Below are positions 55,500-64,000 of a stretch of 64,000 nucleotides of DNA, piece by piece. The notes under the pieces were generated by a model. The model saw only the letters and a program-made list of their open reading frames with translations. It had not been told where the DNA came from and ran no database searches. The stretch comes from Doryteuthis pealeii (taxonomy: Eukaryota; Mollusca; Cephalopoda; Myopsida; Loliginidae), in the NCBI GenBank assembly GCA_023376005.1, contig CM042141.1:96510092-96574091 (forward strand), given 5' to 3'. Every line of letters starts with the position of its first letter. Position 1 is the stretch's first letter. Both the position numbers and the translations under genes were made by a program.

Positions 55500-55909
55500 C
55501 TAGAAAACAATAGACAAATAAAAAAAAAAAATTGTTTTTGTAACGAAATATGGTGACTTAGGATAAAAAAAGATTCTCTGCATAGGATTAAAGTTGTTGA
55601 TATTTTGATATTAGATTTGCTTCTTTTTTTTTTTTAAATTTTCTATTTAGTTTGTGCATGATGAACTGTGAATGATGAATAGTGTAAATGAACAGATGAT
55701 GAAGAAATAAAAGTAATCCTCTGAAATCAAAAAAGATGTTTCATTATTTAATTATTTTACAGAGAAAAATACTGAACTCTGATGAATGATTTTTTTTTTC
55801 CTGTTCAATTTTTACTTTTTTTTTAAACAATACATTTTTTCATTTAGCAATATGATGGTAATAAAATCAGTGTTTTGATGTAGGTTTATATTATATATGG
55901 ACAAAATTT

Positions 55910-56315
55910 TACTAATACATAATAGCGCGCAAGAGATAATACCATTAGATTATGTATAAAAAGCATTACATTTTACAGAAATATTCAAAACCTTTGAGAC
56001 GCTAGGGTTAGGATAAAGGTTAGAGTTAGTGTATGGGAATTTCTGTAATCTAATGCTATTTATATGTAAAATGCGATTCTAATGATATTATCTTTTACAA
56101 CAAAATGGTACTAATGCAGAATAGCGCAAAAGATAACACCATTAGATTATGCATTTAAAAGCATTACATTTCATGGAAATACCGAAAACCTTTGAGACAC
56201 TAGGGTTAGGGTTAAGGTAAGGTGAGTGTAAGCATTAGGGAGTTTCCGTAATCTAATGCTATTTATAAATAAAATGCAATTCTTCTTGCGCGCTATTCCG
56301 CATTTGTACTAACAA
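55910..56315 (+). repeat. two tandem copies of a MITE with GCGCTATT ends
   Basis: Units at about 55910-56105 and 56106-56315 share ATAATACCATTAGATTATG-type starts, CTTTGAGACRCTAGGGTTAG and TAATCTAATGCTATTTATA. The far end GCGCGCTATTCCGCATTTGT is the inverse of the start AATGCAGAATAGCGC, so each unit is a short inverted-repeat element. Confidence 0.75.
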
Positions 56316-56329
56316 AATAATTAGATTCT

Positions 56330-56409
56330 CCTTTGAAATACAATAATAAACAATGGGATAGTCTTATGTTAATAGTCTTCACTTTCTGAGGAAGATTACT
56401 GTTTCATAA

Positions 56410-56440
<31 letters not shown>

Positions 56441-57245
56441 AAAGTCAAAATAATTGTTCATCATCAATAATAATGTATCTACAATAATTAGGCCACTTTC
56501 TTTTCTGATATGGAATGATTTTAAGATTGCATGAACAATATTATGAAATAATATACAAACATGAATAGATATTTCAGATTTATTTGTCTGAATTTTTTAG
56601 ATGAAGCTTGATAATTTGTATTATTTAGATTTTTTGGACTATTGTCCTCAACTTTATTATTGTTATATACACAACATTTCAACCAATGTGCCCTCTGGCC
56701 TTCTTCAGGTATTTCTTGTCATAATCAGGAGCATTCACAGAAATTTTAAACCAAACTCTTTATTTAATCCACTGGAATAGATTGTTCTCATTCTATTAAC
56801 CATAATTGGGTACAATTGGAAGAATATAAATGTTGGGTTAATACAGTTCTAAGTGACAATCATCTGGAGGTTGCAGGTTCAATCCCGACTACAGGCAAAA
56901 ATAACATAATATTTAACATAGCTTAAATAAAGGGTTCGGACGAGAAACACCAGAAGAAGGCCAAAGGAGACATTGTCCAAAATGTTGTCTATAAAACAAT
57001 AAATATCTAAAATGATACAAATTTGATTCTCCTTTGAAATACAATAATAAACATTAATAGATTTCACATCTGAGGAAGATTAGTCTAATCTTTTTTTTTT
57101 TTTTTTAAAGAGTCAAAATAATTGTTCATTATTAATGATAATTTATCTACAATAATTAGGCCACTTTGTTTTTTTTATATGGAAGGAGTTTAAGGTTGCA
57201 TGAACAATATCATGAAATAATGTAAAAATATGAATAGATATTTTA
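56330..57245. repeat. 240-bp direct duplication flanking a family-E foldback
   Basis: Segments 56330-56575 and 57021-57245 share TTCTCCTTTGAAATACAATAATAAAC, a T run, AAAATAATTGTTCAT and CTACAATAATTAGGCCACTT. A family-E foldback (about 56600-57015) lies between them. The copies have diverged by substitutions and small indels. Confidence 0.75.
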
Positions 57246-57381
57246 GAATATTGTAAAGAGAAATTGTTAAAAAATAGCTTTTTTTTTTTTTTTAATGCAA
57301 ACTATTTAAATACTAACTAAAAATGTTGATAGAAATAAATGTCATTCTTAAATAGAAAATATGTAAAAAAAATTAATGAAA

Positions 57382-57393
<12 letters not shown>

Positions 57394-57446
<53 letters not shown>
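57394..57446. repeat. TA microsatellite
   Basis: A (TG)n stretch at 57381-57393 passes into TA up to 57446 and then a T run. Both dinucleotide phases sit in one array. Confidence 0.92.
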
Positions 57447-57455
<9 letters not shown>

Positions 57456-58229
57456 TTGGTGGATAAAACAGGTGAATAGTTTGAAGTCTCAAAAAGACCA
57501 ATATAATACAAAATGTGATCATAATGATAATGATGATGATAATGTTGCTATAGTAGATGATAACCATGCTTTAATGAAATTTCAATAGTTAAATGAAGAA
57601 TGTTTTCTAGACAAAGATCACCATAGAAAACCAATACTCTTTTAGGTTATGCTTATTTCATTCAGATATTTTCTGAAAAATATTAGAGTCCAACACTGCC
57701 AAAAGCAGTCTACTGCAATAGAAATTGGGATTAGTATGACTAGCAAAAAACAAAACAACCCCCCACCTCCGGGCGGTGTAAGAATTAATTTTTGAAAGAT
57801 ATTTTTGAAAGGCTTTGGCCTGTTTACTAAAATTTTTCTCATTCTTCAATGATATCTTCATCAAAAAAATATAGTCCAAAAAAAAAAAAAACAAGTTTGG
57901 CCTCAGGTTACCCTTACTGCACTTGACTAAATATTTTTGTTAGAAATTAATAAACAACTCATCCATAATGCTTAAACAAATCTAAATTTTCCTGCTTTTC
58001 CAGTTTTCTAATTAAATATTTTGTTTTGACCGACATTTAAATTATCAGTAGTTATAAAAATCTGACTAAAAACAAATAAAATGTAAGATATTAGTTAATT
58101 TACAAACTAAAATTCTATTACAATGTTGACTACAATTGACTATAGTAAACAAATGTTAATTGTCTCTTAACTCTTTGCCTACTTTAAACTGCTCACAGTG
58201 GCTCTCCCATCACTGTGATCCAACTATAA

Positions 58230-58530
58230 GCTGTAATATTTTTTAGAGGTAAAAGAATTACATAATGCAACCCAAAATTCTAGAAAATAATTTAATTTCT
58301 AAAGATTTTTTAGAGGTAAAACTACATAACTTATATATTATACAGGGTGGAGCAAATGAATCTGATACATTTGTAGGTTTAATAAAAGCAAAATAGAATA
58401 ATGAACAAAATTGTTTTTACTTTCCAAATGTATCAGATGATTTTGCTCCACCCTGTATTATTAAATAAAAAAAATAATGAAAGTTAAAACAATATGTAAG
58501 GATGACACGACTTTTGGACCAGTCTGTATA
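58230..58530 (+). repeat. dispersed element of the GGTCCGAAAGTCTTG family, interrupted
   Basis: It shares TTACATAATGCAACCCAAAATTC, AAAGTTAAAACAATATGTA and an end related to ACTTTTGGACCA with copies at 40655-40936 and 44063-44645. The mariner MITE at 58343-58455 is inserted in it. Confidence 0.7.
58343..58455. mobile_element. 113-bp mariner-type MITE
   Basis: It is flanked by TA on both sides. The ends CAGGGTGGAGCAAATGAATC and the inverted CAGGGTGGAGCAAAATCATC give 31-bp terminal repeats with three differences, leaving only about 50 bp of interior. TA target sites and CAGGGTG ends are typical of Tc1/mariner-derived MITEs. Confidence 0.88.
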
Positions 58531-59041
58531 TTAAGTTTGAATGGTGACAGAGATATTTTTTATTTATCAATGATATTTGTGGTCCCTGTGAGTTGATCTA
58601 AAGGCCAAGACTTTGAACACTTACTTTAAAGTTATATGGGAAAAATTACTCAACACAATTATCTTATTATGATACTTGACCCTGTTTGCCTCTGTGGACT
58701 AACAAGAGATATCTTGAGAGTAATAAAAGAAATATATGGTATACTTAATCTTGAAAAAAAAAAAAAAAAATATCTACCATTGTTTACAACCAATAAACTA
58801 AGTAGGAATGGACATATTTTAATAGTTGGAATGGAAAAGAAAATTATTTAACAAAAAAAAAAAAACAAAAAACAAAAAGCACATTTTTTACAAAATGAAA
58901 AAAATTCAAATATTAATTAATCTTCCCAAAAAATTGGGTGAGGGGTATTTCAAAGACATCAATAAGGCGGAAGAGGAGGTTATTTAAAAATGACACTTGT
59001 CCGTAGCCCTCAAAATGTTTATAAATAGTCGTTCACTTACC

Positions 59042-59150
59042 GTATTTCAACTGACATTATACAATAATAAATCTGACTAAATGTTGGACGGACTTCATCA
59101 AAGTGCCACACCCGACTACTAGGCCTCCAAATATTTAGCTGCATCCCTCC
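59042..59150 (-). other. possible non-coding exon upstream of PEX1, unproven
   Basis: The minus strand has a good donor, ATACG followed by GTAAGTG, at 59041-59035, and an open run starting MQLNIWRPSSRVWHFDEVRP. In the phase required by the first visible PEX1 exon, a TGA lies two codons before this donor, so it cannot be the missing coding exon. An untranslated exon or an unrelated site is possible. Confidence 0.2.
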
Positions 59151-59390
59151 ATAGGAGGGAGACTTTTCTCAGTTACGTAACAATTGACCCATCTTTTACT
59201 AAACTATATGTAATGACTCAATTAAATGATAAACCAGGGAATTTTACAAAGCACACAACTGACACTTTTGAATATTTTATTTATACACATCTTTTATTAT
59301 CTTGAAATAAAGAAGACTTGTTTACAATCTTTAAGAAAAAAAAGACTAGTGTACTGAGAATGAAGCAGTTGATTATATATATATATATAT

Positions 59391-59634
59391 AAGTTAGTCG
59401 TCGGGGCGGCCTAAAGTCGGTATCAGGCAGTCAGCGAGGGAGTCTATCCCCTTTTCAATAGTGCTAGACCAAGGAGATTGCTTTGGCATCTGATGTGGAG
59501 CGCCACACCTACCATCAGCTCCTTTACCGCACAGATCCCTGTGCTACTCATACCCTGAGTTGGTGAGGACCGGTATCGAACTAGGAACCTTGTGGTTTTT
59601 AGCCGAATGCTCTACCGTCTGAGCAAACCTGGAC

Positions 59635-59637
<3 letters not shown>
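59391..59637 (-). mobile_element. SINE family A
   Basis: Reverse copy whose head is at 59610-59637 (GGGTCCAGGTTTGCTCAGAC on the minus strand). TA tracts flank it on both sides. Confidence 0.82.
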
Positions 59638-59685
<48 letters not shown>

Positions 59686-59686
59686 A
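59638..59686. repeat. TA microsatellite between SINE and hAT-like element
   Basis: A TA array with one interruption. It touches the SINE head on one side and the AGTGGTAC inverted-repeat end on the other. Confidence 0.9.
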
Positions 59687-60734
59687 GTGGTACTTTGATT
59701 TACAAGTGTACCAACTTATGAGTTTTCTGAGTTACGAGCTGACACTTGGTCGATTTTTTGCTTTGTGTTGAGACTTAAAATTTAAGGTAAAAACTAGCTA
59801 CATCCTGTTGATAAATTCACTAAAAATATTTAAGTTTACAAATTTATTAAACCAAAGAAAAATATTACTTTAAAAAAAAAATTTTTTTAAATTAAAAAAA
59901 AATAAAAACATATTACAGCACATAATTCATTACATTATTTTTTATTATGTTTCTGTACAATACATTGCTAGTTTTATTTGTCTGAAATTTTGAGATGAGG
60001 CTTGATATGTATTATTTTGATTTTTCAGACTGTTGTCCTCATCTTTATCATGATATATAAAAACACAACATTTCACCCATTGTGACAATTCTTAGATTGA
60101 TGGGCGTTTATAATGAAGTCATTATTTGAATGAGATCATTCTTAAGTTCTTCAATGCCTTGTTTGCTTAACAGAAAAAACTATTAAAAATGATTTCACCA
60201 GGTTAAATCATTGCTATGCTTGGATGAACAAAGTACACCTGAAGAAGACCAGAGGGTACAATGGCCAAAACTTTGTGTTTTTATATATCACAGAAAAGAT
60301 GAGGACAACAGTCCGAAAAAATAAAAATAAGTGCTATTTTTCTTATCTAAAAAAAAAAATTTGACAAAAAAAATTAAGATGTCTTGGGGGGGGGGTCATG
60401 GCATTTACTTTTTGTTGAGAGCTAAAATTTGAGGTATAAGAAAGCTTCAGATACAATGACATAAATATTATTTATAAAAAATAAACATTAAAAAAATATT
60501 GCCGCACATGATTCATTACATTCTATTTCATTATCTTTTTATACAATACAGTACAAGTTTTCTTATTAAAAAAAAAAAACATAACAAAAAAAAATCACAG
60601 TATTTGGGGTGGGGGGTGGGACTGGAACTGATTAATGGCATTTCAGTTTATTTCAATGAGGAAAACTGATTTGATATACAAAGAATCCGAGCTACAAGTG
60701 AAACAAATTAAACTTATAAATCAAGTTACCACTG
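59686..60734. mobile_element. hAT-like nonautonomous element with a nested foldback
   Basis: The ends AGTGGTACTTTGATTTACAA and TTATAAATCAAGTTACCACT are inverted repeats of the CAGTGGTACCTTGACTTA kind. No transposase frame is visible. A family-E foldback (59998-60325) is inserted, and the surrounding A/T-rich half-sites (around 59880-59960 and 60475-60560) resemble each other. Single ends of the family lie at 46599 and 47455. Confidence 0.7.
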
Positions 60735-60739
60735 TATAC

Positions 60740-61360
60740 ACAATAAAAAAAACAAACATTTTTGTTACACTTCCAGAAATAGTACAGTTAGAGTATAATG
60801 TATATATTTGTTAAAGTTCTATTTGATGAATAGAATGTTTATAAAATGTTGTTATTGTTCATTCATTTGATTAAATCTTGTAATAATAAATGACTAGCTG
60901 CTTGTTCCACTCACTAAACAGACGTAGACATTTTCTTTTTTATTGGAACATTTTTCTTCTTGGCTTAAATGAGCCAATAGAATATTAATTTTCAAAACAA
61001 TTACTTAGTCCACTTAATTGCAAATAAATTAATTAAAACAAATGATCTTGCCTTTGTTATGTTCAAATTAAAAAGCTTTTGATAAAACAATTTATTCTAA
61101 TGATGAATAGTAAACAAACAATTTATAGGTAATGTAATTAAAATAACAGTAAATTCCAATTCATTACCATATTATTATAACAAACATATTCTAAATATGT
61201 CTTTGCAAAATTCTTATATGCTCAAATAGTTGAAGAGAAATATGATGCAAAAAACAAAATTTGAAGAAGTTGTAGAGATTACGTTCTTTACTTGCCACGG
61301 TTCTCCTATTTGATCCTAGGAGACACGAAAGGTAATTACTTCCTATCTCTGTATATATAT
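60740..61360. other. no gene seen
   Basis: AT-rich DNA between the hAT-like element and a SINE. A 70-codon minus-strand frame at 61191-61403 overlaps the SINE and has no recognisable similarity. Confidence 0.55.
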
Positions 61361-61364
61361 TTAA

Positions 61365-61650
61365 TAAATTTACAAACCCCTCTGCACGAGCAGGATGCAA
61401 CACAAGGTTAATTTCTTAAGCAGCGTTTAGTAGGTATGAATTTAGAGTTTTCCTTTTCCTAGGCTGGTTACCAACTCAAAGTTAGAGTCTAGTCTCCCCT
61501 ACTACTTACCCATAGCTGGAGGGAGAGTAGTTGGATGCATACCCTTTCCCAAGGACATTAATGCTATGTTAAATGCATGTAGCTTTGTCCAGGATTTGAA
61601 CTCGGGTCAACAAGTCTATTTCCTATGACTTTAACCACGTTAACATGTAA
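61365..61650 (-). mobile_element. SINE family B
   Basis: A reverse copy with CACGAGCAGGATGCAACACAAG at one end and TTGAACTCGGGTCAACAAG and the head remnant at the other. Confidence 0.8.
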
Positions 61651-61929
61651 GTCTTTACACTTTCCTTTTCTACCAGCTACATATCAAGGATTCAATTCTC
61701 TAAAGACATTTTTCATATTAAGACATTTCACTCATACAACACCATATAAGCTCTTCTTTGTATCTCCTGTTATGCTTGTATTACCTTCTGTAATTTTGTT
61801 CAGGCAATAAAATATTCTTGTTATTACTTTGTCATGAATTGTTCTCATATTTATTCCATACGAGGAAACAATATATTCAACAAACTATAATTATTCTACA
61901 GAATCCACGTTAAATAAAAGGATTATGAT

Positions 61930-62870
61930 TTCAGAGGAAATTCACTAACTTGAGGAAGTCAAGCATATTGCTACAGCTGTGGGACAAAGTAAACAGGGCG
62001 CATGGATCAGGTGGGAGAGTGCAAAAGAGAGAGTTGTAACATGGAGCGACATCAGACATATGGAGCCTAAAAAATTAAGTTTCCTGATAAAGGCAGTCTA
62101 CGACATATTACCAACACCAGTCAATCTTCACGTCTGGGGGTTAGCTACGTCAGACCTATGCAAAGCATGTGGGAAAACTGCTAGCCTGAAACATATTCTC
62201 ACGGGATGCGAGTATGCTCTAAGAAGCTACACATGGAGACACAATGAAGTCCTCGAGATTGTTGCGGAGGCGTCGAAGACCGGAAGAAGCTGTTAATAAC
62301 ATCAACAAAGCAGTACCTTTTGTTAAAGAAGGAAACATTTCGAAATTTTCGCATAAAAATAGGCATGTGTCGTCAATATTTGATGGCTCCATGGGCTGGC
62401 GCATTGCGTGCGACTTGGAACATCAACTCGTTTTTTCCAACATTTACGGCCCAGCGTCCTGATATTGTCATTTGGTCTGTTAATCAAAAGAAAGTTTTTA
62501 CGTTGAATTTGAAGTTCCATTTGAAGAAAATCTTGATTGGGTCCATCAGCATAAGTTGGAAAAATATGACGACCTACGTGAACAATGTGTCAGAAACGGA
62601 TGGATAACAAATGTATTTCCCATCGAAGTCGGATGCCAGGGATTTATTACCAACTCAACCTTGGCATTTTTGTCTAAACTTGGACTTTCTCCACCAGACA
62701 AGAGGAAATACATAAAAAAGATCCAGGAGAAAGCTCTAACCGCATCAGTGTGGATATGGCAGTCCTATATTGTGACATCAAACCGACAAAGTCTGGTGGT
62801 ATATCGTGAGATACGGCTGGGGCACTCTGGGTTAGTGGTAATGATGCTTCGGCCCCGAAACCATGCCTGA
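61930..62870 (+). pseudogene. RLE-type non-LTR retrotransposon, C-terminal end, frameshifted
   Basis: The plus strand encodes a segment with PKKLSFLIKAVYDILPTPVN, then a CCHC knuckle (CKACG ... HILTGC) and WRHNEVL. After this come GSMGWRIACDLEHQLVFSN, RPDIVIWS, and a tail with EVGCQGF and TASVWIW. CCHC followed by R.HN and an RPD with a downstream acidic residue is the arrangement of restriction-like-endonuclease (R2/NeSL/R4 group) LINEs. The frame changes near 62270, 62452 and 62495, and an in-frame stop lies near 61945, so it is a dead 5'-truncated copy. Confidence 0.8.
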
Positions 62871-62929
62871 ACCCAGAGTCATCATCTGATGAAGGCTTTG
62901 TTGGTTGCAATGCTACTGTGTAAATAGCA

Positions 62930-63620
62930 GTCATTGTATGAAGATTATTGGATAATGATTTGGAAAACCTTTAATTTTAGGAAAGAATACAAGAAAGAAT
63001 GTTAAACTATCTATGAGGTTGTTATAGCAACATAATTAGGAATCCCAATTATTATGAATTTTTAAAATGTAGGAATGAACTTTTCAAACAAAATCAATAT
63101 TAAAACAAAATATTCCACTTGCTTTGACATAGGTCAAATTAGGAGGCAAAAACCTATCCCCAATATTCACTAATTATGATTTATGATTTTATTATTTATG
63201 GTTCAGTATTATTTACAATTCCTTTAATTCATAAATTAAATAATGGTCATAAGCACAATTTTGAATGATTTTTTTCATCCTCACATTTTATTGATTTATA
63301 ATGATTGGCATTCCTAACTATGTTGCCATGACAACCCTGCAGACAGTTTTTTTTTTCCTGAATCAAAAATTTGTCCAAATCAGTTTCTGATGCAACCCAC
63401 AGAGGTTAAAGTGTTATAATAAATACTCAAAAAATGTTGGCTTTCATATATTTTCATATTTTTCTTCCATTCATTCAATCAGGCATTTTATTCATATTTA
63501 TTCATACTCCAGTAGACCTGAATTCTTATCAATAGTATTTGTCTACCTTGATTGTAGGCCATTTCTAAATTTCAGTGCTATATGAAAGTTTACTTAAAAT
63601 TATACTAACTTCAAACTTTA
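62930..63620. other. no gene seen
   Basis: AT-rich DNA between the LINE remnant and a SINE. The missing PEX1 first exon was looked for here and in 55.5-64 kb by donor-site phase, without success. Confidence 0.55.
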
Positions 63621-63624
63621 TATA

Positions 63625-63905
63625 TATTTACCCAATCTCTCTGTATGGGCAGGATGTGACACAAGGTCAATTTCTTAAGTGGAGTTTAACAGGTTTGAAT
63701 TCAGGGTTTTCCTTTTTGCAGACTGGTAGCCTAACCAAGGTTAAAGAGCCGAGTTCACTCTGATCCCATATCTTGAGAGAGGATAGTTGGATGCATGCCT
63801 TTCCCAATGATATTAAGCATTATATGAAATGCAAATAGCCTTGTCCAGGATTTGAATTTGGGGCACTTAGTCCATTTCCTATGAAAATAACAATTATACC
63901 ACACA
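63625..63905 (-). mobile_element. SINE family B
   Basis: A reverse copy ending with ACAATTATACCACACAAT, with the shared CCTTGTCCAGGATTTGAATT motif. It is close to the window edge. Confidence 0.78.
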
Positions 63906-64000
63906 ATTACTCTAACTTCTAAATTTAGAGTAACAAATGTTTTCTTTCTTTCAACTTTCATTTAACAAAACTACAAAAACTAATATAATATAGAAATGTA

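Larger units (their letters stand above)
37836..55358 (-). other. largest PEX1 intron, about 17.5 kb
   Basis: No host exon is visible on either strand. The intron is filled with SINEs, family-D repeats, mariner and LINE debris, MITEs and foldbacks, listed separately. Without known exons at both ends it would be hard to tell from intergenic DNA. It could hide nested small genes, but none was seen. Confidence 0.75.

Noticed and set aside
59042..59150. First coding exon of PEX1
   Set aside because: In the phase required by exon 55359-55499 there is a TGA two codons before the donor, and the open frame does not resemble the PEX1 N-terminus.

Overview
The window is animal nuclear DNA. It is AT-rich, crowded with TA microsatellites and transposable-element debris, and carries one spliced gene. 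The tRNA-derived SINEs, Penelope-like retroelement, mariner remnants and large repeat-filled introns suggest a mollusc, most likely a cephalopod of octopus type. That species call is an inference from genome texture, not from a search.

The only host gene I can support is PEX1, the peroxisomal AAA+ ATPase. It lies on the minus strand and runs across most of the window. Nineteen coding exons could be placed, from 55499 down to the stop codon at 1641-1643. Their lengths sum to 3501 nt, giving 1166 residues plus stop, and every exon junction keeps the reading frame. The order is N-terminal domain (55359-37076), a large middle exon (32204-33042), the D1 ATPase (about 30187-21779), the D2 ATPase (20502-3975) and the C-terminal tail (3327-1641). 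The first coding exon, expected to encode about 40 residues, was not found and is probably upstream of 64000. One intron appears to use a GC donor (28353-28354).

Almost everything else is intronic or flanking repeat. Recognisable elements include a decayed Penelope-like element (9062-10615), a mariner copy with a SINE inserted in it (33158-34001), other mariner remnants, and fragments of several LINE types, one with the signature of restriction-like-endonuclease elements (61930-62870). There are also two candidate solo LTRs, at least three tRNA-like SINE families, several MITE families and a striking number of foldback structures. Among the last are a perfect 170-bp palindrome (14275-14444) and a foldback with two 212-bp arms (19453-20202).

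No operon, CRISPR array or multi-gene system is present. The observations most worth checking are the GC-AG intron next to a roughly 300-nt pyrimidine tract, the density and near-identity of the inverted repeats, the shared orientation of one repeat family relative to PEX1, and the nested insertions with readable target-site duplications.
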